From DASYRM01 sp036004405 (lineage in GTDB: Bacteria; Acidobacteriota; Vicinamibacteria; Vicinamibacterales; UBA2999), in NCBI GenBank assembly GCA_036004405.1, contig DASYRM010000073.1:10513-74512 (forward strand): DNA of 64,000 bases, read 5' to 3'. A program made the position numbers and the translations under genes. Below, piece after piece: positions 8,144 to 16,033 of the stretch. The notes under the pieces are model-generated. The model was given only the letters and a program-made list of their open reading frames with translations, did no database searches and was not told the origin of the DNA. Position 1 is the stretch's first letter. Each line of letters begins with the position of its first letter.

Positions 8144-9196
8144 CTACTTGCGGCGCGGGCCGCGCTCGGAGCCTTCGGCGTAATGGATCACCATCTCGGG
8201 TGCGCCGCCGGCGCCGGCGGCGAACTCCACGATCGTGCCGGACCACGAGAAGCGCGCCGGCGAGAGCGGCAGGAGCGCTTCTTTCCCCTTGCCGTCGTAG
8301 TCGAGCGCCAGCGTCGCGCCGTCCAGCGTGATGGCGGCCACGGTCTTGTTGGCGCTGGCGTCCACGAGGTCGTACACGCCCACGTAGCGCGAAAGCGTGG
8401 CGAGCGGAACGTCCACGACCTCGGCGGGCGGCGTTTTCGCGATCCGCGCCAGGCTGGCGGCGTTGTTGTCGCAATAGGACTCGATGAGCTCGGTGTCGGG
8501 CAGGAACTTCATCGGCATCGTAAAGCGGATGCCATTGGGATACGCCGTCGGATCCACCATCGACACGTTCACCTCGATGTGTCCGAAGTCGCGCCGGGTG
8601 TAGCGTTCGGTGATGCGCAGCGCCTCGGTGTGCGGATGCCCGTCCCAGTCGAGCCAGGACCGATCCGCGTAGCCATTGCTTTCGACCACCAGCGTGTCGC
8701 CCTCCCAGCGGCCGACCGAGTAGCCCATCCAAGTGGGATTCGGGTCGGCTTCGAGCGTCCGGCCGTCCATGAAGATCTCGCGGTGCACCAGGTCCTCGAA
8801 CGCCATCACAATCAGCGTGGGCGTCTGCACGATGCGGAACTCCCGGAACCTGGTGGTCAGGTACAACGGCCCCATCGGCAGGCACTGCGTCTCCATGCTG
8901 TTCTTGCCGAATTCCAGCTTCCGTTTCCCGTAGATCGCGTCCGCCCACGGCGCCACGTCGCCGGGTTTCAGATCGACGGCGATGTTGTTGTAGAGGCGAT
9001 CGCCGCCGTCGTTCTTCCAGAGGCCCGAGAAATCGGGCTTTCCTTCCGTCGTCCGCGGCGCTGGCGCGGCGAGGTTCGGCTTGCCGTCGGGGAGACGCGG
9101 AATGCCGGGTGTGGGCAGCTTGAGCCACTGTGCCCCACTGGTAGTCGTCATCGCCAACGCGATGCCGAGGAAGAGAAGCAGACGCACAGTGCGCAT
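8144..9196 (-). CDS. Secreted WEGDTL-motif family protein (paralog 1 of 4)
   Basis: This 350-residue protein has a signal peptide ending near 'TTSGAQ'. The mature part begins with the family hallmark 'PRLPDGKPNLAAPAPR ... GKPDFSGLW' and carries 'GRWEGDTLVVESNGY' about two-thirds along, followed by 'DFGHIEVNV' and a C-terminal lipocalin-like beta region. Three other members occur in this window, at 18565, 26393 and 30177. The family is abundant in Acidobacteriota genomes but has no function I can name. It sits 5 bp behind an acetamidase/formamidase gene and is probably cotranscribed with it. The start MRTVRLLLF is chosen because it opens the signal peptide. Confidence 0.7.
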   Translation of the reverse strand: MRTVRLLLFLGIALAMTTTSGAQWLKLPTPGIPRLPDGKPNLAAPAPRTTEGKPDFSGLWKNDGGDRLYNNIAVDLKPGDVAPWADAIYGKRKLEFGKNSMETQCLPMGPLYLTTRFREFRIVQTPTLIVMAFEDLVHREIFMDGRTLEADPNPTWMGYSVGRWEGDTLVVESNGYADRSWLDWDGHPHTEALRITERYTRRDFGHIEVNVSMVDPTAYPNGIRFTMPMKFLPDTELIESYCDNNAASLARIAKTPPAEVVDVPLATLSRYVGVYDLVDASANKTVAAITLDGATLALDYDGKGKEALLPLSPARFSWSGTIVEFAAGAGGAPEMVIHYAEGSERGPRRK

Positions 9197-9201
9197 GCGA
9201 G

Positions 9202-10467
9202 TCAGTTCGCTTTCAGCGGTGCGAGGGCCGCTCTCGGCACTTTGGCCGCGACGCTGACCTGGGTGCCGACCAGGTCCACGACGTCGTACTTCAACGCAAA
9301 CCCCATCACCATCGCCGCGTCCGATCCCGTCAGCTTGTAGTCGCGCTCGAGCCACCGCATCATCCCGCTCGTCGCCTGTTGCAGCGCCTGATCGATCGAT
9401 CCGGCGATGCCGATGCTGATCAGGAACTCGGCGTTCTCGGCCAGCGGATGACCGAAGCTGCGGTCGCGAATGAGATCGACGGTGAACTCGATGTCCATCG
9501 ACGTCTCGAGCGCGTCGCCGGTCAATTCGCCGTCGCCCTGCGCGGCGTGCCCGTCGCCGACGAACAGCAGCGCGCCCGGGTGGTACACCGGCAGATAGAC
9601 GGTGGTGCCCTCGCGAAGCTGGTTGTAGTCCATGTTGCCGCCGAAGGAGCCGGAATCAGTCGTCCGAATCGACGATTCGCCGGGCGGCGCCACGCCAATG
9701 CACCCGAGCATCGGTTGCAGCGGGATGGTGAGCTTGCCGAGCGGCGCCGTCGGTTTCTCGAGCGTGGCGACACCGCGCGCCGTGTCGAGCGTCCACCGGC
9801 TCGCGAAGTTGTCATCCCACTTGATGCCGCCGAGCGCTCCCGGCTCCAGCGCTCTGCCCACGAGCCTCGATCCGCTCTGCGCCCAGCCGCGGTTGAGGCG
9901 CACCCGGCTCAGGCGAACCACCAGTGTGTCGTTCGGCATCGCCCCTTCGACATAGAAGGGCCCGGTCTGCGGGTTCCCGCCCGGCGAACGCCGTGTGGCG
10001 TTGCGATCCACACCGCCGGCATCCACGCTCCAGGTGCGGACCGTGTCGCCGGGGTGAATGTGCAGCGGCGCGTCGACCTTCGACGAGAAGTACAGCGCGA
10101 ACGCCGAAGGCTCGAAGTCGTGGGTCCTGGGCGACGCCGGCGGGGGAGGAATGCGCACCGCCGTCCACTTCACCGTGCGATCGGGGAAGACGAGCTCACC
10201 CTTGAGGCCGGTGCCGTCGAGCGTTCCGGTGGCGCTCGCGTTGCGAACCTTGAACGTCAGCGTTCCGCCGGTGAACGACCCCTCGATGGGCCGCCCCGAG
10301 GCCGAGCCGCTCACGGTCTGGCCGTTCACCGAGAGAGACAGCCGCATGACGTTCGGGCCGAAGGCCTCGTACAACGTCACCGCCCAGTCCCCCGCAATCG
10401 ACGGCTGCGCGTCGGCGGGCAAGGCCCCGAGCATGATGACGAGCGATGCACGAAGAGCGATGCGCAT
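9202..10467 (-). CDS. Acetamidase/formamidase family protein, exported
   Basis: This 421-residue product has a signal peptide (MRIALRASL...ADAQ). The long C-terminal part matches the FmdA/AmdA fold, shown by 'HIHPGDTVRTWSVDAGG', 'GCIGVAP' and 'GGNMDYNQLREGTTVYLPVYHPGALLFVGDGHAAQGDGE'. Family members hydrolyse formamide or short amides to ammonia and the acid. The N-terminal 100 residues after the signal look like a small extra beta domain ('GDWAVTLYEAFGPNVMRLSL'), which ordinary formamidases lack. Export is unusual for this family. The gene is divergent from a cupin gene (58-bp gap) and precedes the gene at 8144-9196 by 5 bp. Confidence 0.85.
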   Translation of the reverse strand: MRIALRASLVIMLGALPADAQPSIAGDWAVTLYEAFGPNVMRLSLSVNGQTVSGSASGRPIEGSFTGGTLTFKVRNASATGTLDGTGLKGELVFPDRTVKWTAVRIPPPPASPRTHDFEPSAFALYFSSKVDAPLHIHPGDTVRTWSVDAGGVDRNATRRSPGGNPQTGPFYVEGAMPNDTLVVRLSRVRLNRGWAQSGSRLVGRALEPGALGGIKWDDNFASRWTLDTARGVATLEKPTAPLGKLTIPLQPMLGCIGVAPPGESSIRTTDSGSFGGNMDYNQLREGTTVYLPVYHPGALLFVGDGHAAQGDGELTGDALETSMDIEFTVDLIRDRSFGHPLAENAEFLISIGIAGSIDQALQQATSGMMRWLERDYKLTGSDAAMVMGFALKYDVVDLVGTQVSVAAKVPRAALAPLKAN

Positions 10468-10512
10468 GATAGTGGCCTCGCTGGCTGGTTGACGGTTCAC
10501 GGGCTGGCCAGA

Positions 10513-10518
10513 TATTAC
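10513..10518 (+). promoter_or_regulatory. Possible -10 box for leaderless cupin transcript
   Basis: TATTAC lies 7 nt before the ATG of the cupin gene at 10526, a distance that would place transcription initiation on or next to the start codon. No Shine-Dalgarno sequence is present. The -35 region is not recognisable. Confidence 0.35.
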
Positions 10519-10525
10519 TGCGCAC

Positions 10526-10891
10526 ATGCCTCGACTCATCGAACGGCCCACCGTCGTCCAGGCGGCGGGCAACAAGCCGAAACAGATTCAGGAATTCATC
10601 GGGCGCGTGAACTCCGGCCACGACGTCGCCAGCGTCGCACGGATGGTGTCGCCCGGCGGCTGGGTGGAGCCCGGCCAGCGTCCCGATTTCGACGAAATCA
10701 CCGTGGTGCTCAAGGGCATGGTGCGGGTGGAGCACGAGGGCGGCGTCATCGACGTGCGCGCCGGCCAGGCCGTGGTGACGTCGGCCGGCGAGTGGATCCG
10801 CTACAGCAGCCCCGAAGCCGACGGCGCCGAGTACATCGCGGTCTGTCTGCCGGCGTTCTCGCCGGCCACGGTGCACCGAGATCCTTCGTAG
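10526..10891 (+). CDS. Small cupin-domain protein
   Basis: A 121-residue single-domain cupin with no signal peptide, expected in the cytoplasm. The first half shows 'PGGWVEPGQRPDFDEITVVLKGMVRVEHEGGVIDVRAGQ', corresponding to cupin motif 1 with an altered metal-ligand set: E and D are present but the usual paired His residues are missing. 'GEWIRYSSPEADGAEYIAVCLPAF' supplies the second motif. The residue pattern suggests a ligand-binding or non-canonical metal cupin, but the substrate cannot be read from sequence. Its stop lies against the left arm of the nested repeat at 10891. Confidence 0.75.
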   Translation: MPRLIERPTVVQAAGNKPKQIQEFIGRVNSGHDVASVARMVSPGGWVEPGQRPDFDEITVVLKGMVRVEHEGGVIDVRAGQAVVTSAGEWIRYSSPEADGAEYIAVCLPAFSPATVHRDPS

Positions 10892-10940
10892 GGGCCGCCT
10901 TCCGCCTTCGCCAAGGCTACGGCGGACAAGTCAGGCGGCC
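10891..10940. repeat. Nested hairpin: family-2 repeat inserted in the loop of a family-1 repeat
   Basis: The left arm GGGGCCGCCT (10891-10900) and right arm TCAGGCGGCC (10931-10940) together make the family-1 palindrome seen uninterrupted at 23346. Between them lies a 30-nt insert (10901-10930) that is itself a palindromic unit with core GCCAAGGCTACGGCGG at 10910-10925. The right arm contains the stop codon of the alpha/beta hydrolase gene. The same arrangement recurs at 30105-30174. Confidence 0.85.
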
Positions 10941-11779
10941 CGGTTCGATCGCAGGAACGAGCGGATGTGGCGCAGCGCCAGCGGGATCCGTTCCTTCGGC
11001 TCCTTCCACGGGTAGATGCTGACCTGCGCCTTCGGCGCCAGCATCGCCGCTTCCATCGCCACCGCGTAGGGATGCGCGGGGATGTCGTCGGGAAGAATCA
11101 GCACCGGCGTCTGGCAGCTCCGCACGAAGTCGCGCGTCACGGTGAAGACGAAGTCCGGGTTCGTGCGGTACATGCGCGTGAGGAACCGGTCCACCATCTG
11201 CGTGGTGACCTCGGGCCGGCGGGCGGTGAGCGCCGGGCCCCACCCCTTCATGTTGTTGTCGTAGAAGAGGTCGCGCTGATCGGGCCGCGATCCGCTCGGC
11301 TGCGCGAGCACCGCCGCCACCACGCGGTTCGGCGCCCGCTCGAGCAGGTTCCAGATGAACGGGCCCCCGATGCAGAACCCGAGCACCATGAACTTGTCGA
11401 TGCCGAGGTGGTCCATCAGCCCGATGTGGTCGTCGGTGTAGGCATCCCACGGGCGATCGATTTCGAGCGGTCCCGAAGACTGGCCGCCGTTGGCATTGCG
11501 CAGGTCGGCGCCGATGCAGCGGAACTCGCCGGCGAACTCCGCGAAGGGGTCGAAGGGATCGCCGCGGCGCAGCAGCTCGATCGACGAGTTCAGGCCGCCG
11601 CCGGCGATGAGCATCAGCGGGTACCCCGAGCCCTGTTCCTCGTAGTGGATGCGGACGTTGCCGCGCTCGTAGAACCGCGAGGCCGGCGCGGGCCCCGATT
11701 GCGCGAGCGCGCGTGGAGCGGCGGCCATGGCGGTGGCGGCAGCCCCGGTCGTGATCATCTTGCGTCTGATCGGATCCAT
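10931..11779 (-). CDS. Alpha/beta hydrolase with Cys in nucleophile position, possible Tat export
   Basis: This 282-residue alpha/beta hydrolase opens with MDPIRRKMITTGAAATAMAAAPRALAQ, a twin-arginine-like signal. The fold is shown by 'LMLIAGGGLNSS', 'DLRNANGGQSS', the elbow 'GFCIGG' and 'PVLILPDDIPAHPY'. The elbow carries Cys instead of Ser, as in dienelactone hydrolases. Asp is plausible in 'LPDD', while the catalytic His is less clear, with candidates in 'PAHPY' or 'LRHIRSF'. The substrate is unknown. The start is supported by a GGAGGAG sequence upstream. A GC-rich hairpin lies between that site and a TATAGT box. The stop codon falls inside a repeat arm. Confidence 0.75.
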   Translation of the reverse strand: MDPIRRKMITTGAAATAMAAAPRALAQSGPAPASRFYERGNVRIHYEEQGSGYPLMLIAGGGLNSSIELLRRGDPFDPFAEFAGEFRCIGADLRNANGGQSSGPLEIDRPWDAYTDDHIGLMDHLGIDKFMVLGFCIGGPFIWNLLERAPNRVVAAVLAQPSGSRPDQRDLFYDNNMKGWGPALTARRPEVTTQMVDRFLTRMYRTNPDFVFTVTRDFVRSCQTPVLILPDDIPAHPYAVAMEAAMLAPKAQVSIYPWKEPKERIPLALRHIRSFLRSNRAA

Positions 11780-11792
11780 GCCCGGCTCCTCC

Positions 11793-11827
11793 GCGGCCCG
11801 AAGGGGCCGCGAGTCACCGGCACTATA
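11793..11827 (-). promoter_or_regulatory. Candidate leader: -10 box plus 5' UTR hairpin
   Basis: On the minus strand a TATAGT box (11822-11827) is followed by a perfect 7-bp hairpin with a 4-nt loop (11793-11799 paired with 11804-11810), then by the GGAGGAG ribosome-binding site of the gene starting at 11779. No -35 box is recognisable. The hairpin could tune translation or simply stabilise the message. Confidence 0.3.
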
Positions 11828-11830
11828 CCG

Positions 11831-12463
11831 TCAACCCTGGGTCTGGATCGCCAGGACGGTCGGCAGCTTGGGCGCCGCGGCCGGCGCGCGGTAGCTGTAG
11901 ACGAACTTCTTGAACTCGGGGTGCAGCATCGACGCCCCGAACTTGAAATGCTTCATCTCGTTGAAGGCCTGATCGGCCGTCCAGGAATGCTGCGTCATGC
12001 GGTAGACGGCGGTCATGACGCCCGTGCGGTGCTTTCCCCCCACGCAGTGGACGAAGACCGGCTGGCTGGCCGGGTCGTTGACGATCTTGAGAAACTGCGC
12101 GAGCTGTTCCTGGGTCGGCGGCACGCGCGTCGTCATCGGCAGCGCCACGTATTTCATCCCCGCCTCTGCGACCATGCCCGGCTCTTCGGCGAGCGCGTCG
12201 TCGCTCGTGAGGTTGATGACCGTCTTCACGCCCAGCGCGGCGAGATCCTTGTAGTCCCGCCCGTCGGGCTGCGCGCCGCGGTAGTAGGTGGCGCTGATGC
12301 GTCCGAAGTTGTCGATGTGGATGGGGGCGGTCGCGACGGCGGCGGTGGTGGTGGTGCCGTGGCCCGAACCCGCGGGCGCCGCGCCCAGCGTGACGAACGA
12401 CGAGAACACGAAGAGGACGGCGGCCGAGGTTCGGGTCAGGCGAGCGGTTACAGGTGGCGTCAT
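11831..12463 (-). CDS. Secreted tyrosine/dual-specificity-type phosphatase
   Basis: This 210-residue product has a signal peptide of about 28 residues ('FVTLGAAPA') and a cysteine-phosphatase domain. The P-loop HCVGGKHRTG fits H-C-x5-R-T/S. An upstream 'GVKTVINLTSDD' strand and the 'PMTTRVPPTQEQLAQFL' helix region are typical of bacterial DSP-like phosphatases. Expected activity is phosphoester hydrolysis through a phosphocysteine intermediate, here outside the cytoplasm. The substrate is unknown, and lipid or sugar phosphates are as likely as phosphoprotein. A GGAGG site lies 5 nt before the ATG. It is divergent from the gene at 12542. Confidence 0.8.
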   Translation of the reverse strand: MTPPVTARLTRTSAAVLFVFSSFVTLGAAPAGSGHGTTTTAAVATAPIHIDNFGRISATYYRGAQPDGRDYKDLAALGVKTVINLTSDDALAEEPGMVAEAGMKYVALPMTTRVPPTQEQLAQFLKIVNDPASQPVFVHCVGGKHRTGVMTAVYRMTQHSWTADQAFNEMKHFKFGASMLHPEFKKFVYSYRAPAAAPKLPTVLAIQTQG

Positions 12464-12528
12464 GGTGCCTCCGAGGATTCGGATCGAGATGTAAGGAAAG
12501 ACGTCGCCGGCGGCCGGCTGGCTGGCCC

Positions 12529-12534
12529 TACAAT
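12529..12534 (+). promoter_or_regulatory. -10 box, probable leaderless start
   Basis: TACAAT lies 7 nt before the ATG of the sugar-dehydrogenase-like gene at 12542, with no Shine-Dalgarno sequence between. Confidence 0.45.
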
Positions 12535-12541
12535 CCAGCCC

Positions 12542-13807
12542 ATGCGTGTCCTCTCTTCCATCTTAACCGTGCTGGCGGCCTCGTCAATGCTCGCCGCCCA
12601 AGGCCCGCGTGTCATTCCGCGCCCGCCTGCGCAGGTGCCGAACGCGCCGCCCGACGGCAGCGCCGCCCCCGATGGCTACGCGCCGATTCCCGCCTGGCTC
12701 GGCCAGACGCGCGCGCCCCGGCCGGCGCGCAGCGAGGCCTACTCGGTGGAGACCGTGGCCACCGGGCTTGTTGGCGGGTTCTCGTTTCACTTCCTGCCCG
12801 ACGGGCGCATGGTCGTCGGCGAGCGACCGGGGCGCATCCGGGTCGTCGGCAAGGACGGGAAGCCGTCGCCCCCACTGGGCGGTTTACCGGAGATCTGGGC
12901 GCGTGGCCCGCAGGGCCTGTTCGAGGTCCTGCCGGATCGCGACTTCGCCAGGAACCGTGTGCTCTATCTCACCTACACCGCGCTGCCCGCCGGGACGAGC
13001 GCCTCGAACCCGCCGCGGCTCGCCGGCGTGCTGACGGTGGCGCGCGCGCGGCTGTCGGACGATGCCACGCGGCTAGAGGACGTGAAGACGCTGCTCAACG
13101 CCGAGGGGATCGGCGGCCGCGCGATTCAGGCGGCCGACGGGACGCTGCTAATCGGGTCGAGCATTCCAGCCGGCGTCGGCATCAACTCGGTGGACTGGCC
13201 GCAGCCGCAGCAGCTCGACAGCCTGATGGGCAAGATCCTGCGCATCAACACCGACGGGTCGGTGCCAAAGGACAACCCGTTCGTCGGCCGCGCCAACGCC
13301 CGGCCCGAGATCTTTGCGCTCGGCATTCGTGACGATCAGGGCATGGCGCTCCACCCGCGGACCGGCACGCTGTGGGTGAGCGAGCACGGCCCGCGCGGCG
13401 GCGACGAGATCAACGCGATTGAGAAGGGAAAGGACTACGGCTTTCCCGCCATCGGCTATGGCCACGAGTACACCGGCAAGCCGATTCACGAGGACCGCAC
13501 CGCGGCGCCGGGCATGGAACAGCCGATCTACTTCTGGACGCCCGACATCGCGCCGGCGGGAGTCGCGTTCTCCTCCGGACGTCTCGTGCCCGGGTGGAAG
13601 GACAACCTGTTCGTCTGCGCGCTGGCGGGCAAGCACCTGGTGCGGCTGGTACTCGATCGCGATCGCGTCGTGGCCGAGGAGCGGCTGCTCCTCGACCTCG
13701 ACGTGCGCCTGCGCGACCTGCACGAAGGCCCCGACGGCGCGCTTTACGTGCTCACCGACGGCAACGACGGCAAGATCCTGCGGCTCGGGGCAAAAGCCGC
13801 CCGCTAG
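12542..13807 (+). CDS. PQQ-dependent sugar (aldose) dehydrogenase-like protein, secreted
   Basis: This 421-residue protein has a signal peptide (MRVLSSILTVLAASSMLAAQ) and the six-bladed propeller signature of soluble glucose dehydrogenases. That signature includes 'LVGGFSFHFLPDGRMVVGERPGRIRVV', 'RGPQGLFEVLPDRDF', 'GSVPKDNPFVG', 'ALGIRDDQGMALHPRTGTLWVSEHGPRGGDEIN' and 'IAPAGVAFSSG'. Members oxidise aldoses with PQQ in the periplasm and pass electrons to quinone or cytochrome. Two departures from close relatives are GGFS where LPWS/WG is common, and RDDQ where RNPQ is common. Substrate and PQQ binding therefore need caution. It is monocistronic and read away from the phosphatase. Confidence 0.8.
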   Translation: MRVLSSILTVLAASSMLAAQGPRVIPRPPAQVPNAPPDGSAAPDGYAPIPAWLGQTRAPRPARSEAYSVETVATGLVGGFSFHFLPDGRMVVGERPGRIRVVGKDGKPSPPLGGLPEIWARGPQGLFEVLPDRDFARNRVLYLTYTALPAGTSASNPPRLAGVLTVARARLSDDATRLEDVKTLLNAEGIGGRAIQAADGTLLIGSSIPAGVGINSVDWPQPQQLDSLMGKILRINTDGSVPKDNPFVGRANARPEIFALGIRDDQGMALHPRTGTLWVSEHGPRGGDEINAIEKGKDYGFPAIGYGHEYTGKPIHEDRTAAPGMEQPIYFWTPDIAPAGVAFSSGRLVPGWKDNLFVCALAGKHLVRLVLDRDRVVAEERLLLDLDVRLRDLHEGPDGALYVLTDGNDGKILRLGAKAAR

Positions 13808-13874
13808 GGTGCGGCCCGCTAAGAGCGCGGACCGCGCGCAGTATCTGGCAAACCGGCTTAACGCCGGTTCGCTA

Positions 13875-14528
13875 TTACCGCCGGATGAACCGGACGCCGA
13901 TCGCGCCGGCGAGCGAGATCAGGCCGGCGAGGCCGGCAAGCGGAATCGGGCTGGCCGTCCGGGGCAGTTCCGTCTCCGCGCGCGCGATCTGCTGCGGACG
14001 CTCATCTGCTGCTGGCGTGCGCACGACCGCCGGCGGCGGTTGCACGGGGGCGCTCGCCGCCGCGCCGATCGGCTGGAACGAGCTCACCTCCACCTCGAAC
14101 AGCCGCAGGTCTTTCTTCAGCGGATCGAACCCGCCCGTCGGCGACTGCTCGCCCGACGGCAGCGGCTTCGTCTTCGCTTCCTTCATCGTCCCGGAGATCT
14201 GCACCACCTTGCCGACATACGGCTTCAGGTCATGCTCGCGCCGCCCGGTCAGCTCGTAGGCCTCCGTCTGCCCCTGGAACGAGCAGTCGACGGTGGGCGA
14301 CGCCGTGGTGCCGCGCGACGCGTTGATGAGCACGTACTCGTCGCTACGGCCGGCGCCGCTCCCGAGCGTGCCACCTTTACCCAGATCGTGCGTCTTCCGA
14401 TAGTCCGCTTCCTTCTGGATGCAGCCGGTGAGCGTCACCGGCGTCTCGGGTTGCCGGCTCGATTGCGCGAACGCGGCCGCGCTGGTCAGCGCCACGACCG
14501 CAATCGGCAACAAATGTTGAGTTCGCAT
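13875..14528 (-). CDS. Secreted protein with C-terminal LPxTA-like sorting tail
   Basis: This 217-residue product starts MRTQHLLPIAV, with AGAGGAGG just upstream, and has a signal peptide ending near 'AAAFAQ'. The body has 'PVTLTGCIQKEADYRK' and 'YELTGRREHDLKPYVGKVVQISGTMKEAK', which resembles an OB-fold-like beta region seen in acidobacterial secreted proteins. The C-terminus is a Pro-rich linker, then LPRTAS, a hydrophobic stretch and a terminal Arg-Arg. This is the layout of a sortase or related sorting signal, unusual in a diderm. No sortase gene is present here. Function unknown. Confidence 0.65.
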   Translation of the reverse strand: MRTQHLLPIAVVALTSAAAFAQSSRQPETPVTLTGCIQKEADYRKTHDLGKGGTLGSGAGRSDEYVLINASRGTTASPTVDCSFQGQTEAYELTGRREHDLKPYVGKVVQISGTMKEAKTKPLPSGEQSPTGGFDPLKKDLRLFEVEVSSFQPIGAAASAPVQPPPAVVRTPAADERPQQIARAETELPRTASPIPLAGLAGLISLAGAIGVRFIRR

Positions 14529-14663
14529 AGCTCCTCCTCTGACGGCGAACAGATGTGCCGCCACCTCGCCACCGAGCAGAACAAGCAAAGAGATGGCCGA
14601 CGTCAGGGGGCCAGCCGTCGAGGCGGAAGGTCAGGCGCACGTTGACGTAGAGTTAGGGCGGCG

Positions 14664-16010
14664 ATGTCGCAGGCGAAACCCGGAAGCGAGCAAGGGCTGG
14701 TATGCGCGATCGGCGTGCGCGGTCTGACCGCAAACGTCGTTAACACGACCGTTGGCGCCGGCATCTTCGTCCTCCCGGCGCTGGTCGCACGAGATCTCGG
14801 CTCCGCGGCCCCGCTCGCCTATCTCGCATGCGCGATCGCGATGACCTTCGTCGTGGCATCGTTTGCGATGGCCGGCAGCCGCGTCTCGCTCACCGGCGGT
14901 ATCTACGCCTACGTCGAGGTGGCGTTCGGTCCTTTCGTCGGCTTTCTCACCGGCTTTCTTCTCTGGTTGTCCTGCATCCTCGCGGCGGCGTCGGTCGCCA
15001 GCGCTCTGGCATCCTCGGTCGCCCTGCTCGTACCGGCGTTCGACCTGGCCATACTCAGGGCGATCCTCCTTGCTCTCGTGTTGGCGGCGTTGGCGTCGGT
15101 GAACGTGCGCGGCGCCGCGATGGGCACTCGCCTGATCGAAATCGCCACCCTCGTGAAGCTGCTGCCGCTCCTGCTGCTCACAGGGGCCGGGCTCTTCTGG
15201 GTGCGATCGGAGCACCTCGCCATCGAGTGGGTCGCGCCCGAGCGGATCGGCACCGCGTCGCTGACGTTGATCTTTGCGTTCCAGGGTATCGAGGTGGCGC
15301 TCTTGCCGAGCGGCGAGGTTCGTGACCCTGCCCGCACCGTGCCGCGCGCGGTGTTTCTGGCGCTCGGGCTGACGACGCTGCTGTATCTGCTGCTGCAGCT
15401 CGTCGCCCACGCCGTTCTGGGCCCCGCGCTCGGTTCGTTCGTGGACGCACCGCTCGCCGAGGTCGCGTCGCGAGTCCTGGGTCCCGTGGGCAGGACGATG
15501 GTTCTGATTGGCGCCAGCATCTCGATGCTGGGGTTCCTGAGCAGCGATGCCCTGTGCACGCCCCGCAGCCTCTATGCCTTCGCCCGCGACGGCCTCGTGC
15601 CGGCTCCTCTCGCGCGCCTGCATCCGCGGTTTCGAACGCCCTGGCTCGCCATCCTCGTGCATGCCGGGCTCGTATGGGCACTAGCCGCGGTCGGAAGCTT
15701 CGGCGTCCTCGCGTTGTTGGCGAACGTGGCGGTGCTCTGGAGCTATCTGCTCTGCTGCCTGGCGGCGATTGAGCTGCGACGTCGCAACGTGCAGGCGGGT
15801 GGGCGTCCCTTCGTGCTGCCGGGCGGGCCGCTGGTGCCGGGGCTGGCCTGCATGGTGATGCTGTGGCTGCTGTCACACGCCAGTCTTCAGGAGTTTGCCG
15901 TGACCGGGGGTGCCGTGGTGGTGGCCGCTCTTCTCTTCGCATGGCGGAGCCTGCGGACGCCGACGCTCCTCGTCGACCCGCCTGACGAGCCGGTGGTCGG
16001 TGGGCTATAG
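14664..16010 (+). CDS. APC-family amino acid permease
   Basis: This 448-residue polytopic membrane protein has about 12 hydrophobic segments. The first carries the APC signature 'NTTVGAGIFVLPALVARDLG', the discontinuous helix that binds substrate in this family. It also has 'SRVSLTGGIYAYVEVAFGPFVGFLTGFLLW' and 'FAFQGIEVALLPSGEVRDPARTVPRAV' after the middle of the protein. It should exchange or import amino acids or amines across the inner membrane, but the substrate cannot be read. It reads in the same direction as the glycosylase 23 bp downstream, without an obvious functional link. Confidence 0.85.
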   Translation: MSQAKPGSEQGLVCAIGVRGLTANVVNTTVGAGIFVLPALVARDLGSAAPLAYLACAIAMTFVVASFAMAGSRVSLTGGIYAYVEVAFGPFVGFLTGFLLWLSCILAAASVASALASSVALLVPAFDLAILRAILLALVLAALASVNVRGAAMGTRLIEIATLVKLLPLLLLTGAGLFWVRSEHLAIEWVAPERIGTASLTLIFAFQGIEVALLPSGEVRDPARTVPRAVFLALGLTTLLYLLLQLVAHAVLGPALGSFVDAPLAEVASRVLGPVGRTMVLIGASISMLGFLSSDALCTPRSLYAFARDGLVPAPLARLHPRFRTPWLAILVHAGLVWALAAVGSFGVLALLANVAVLWSYLLCCLAAIELRRRNVQAGGRPFVLPGGPLVPGLACMVMLWLLSHASLQEFAVTGGAVVVAALLFAWRSLRTPTLLVDPPDEPVVGGL

Positions 16011-16033
16011 GGCGGGCTATAGATAGTGGAGCC

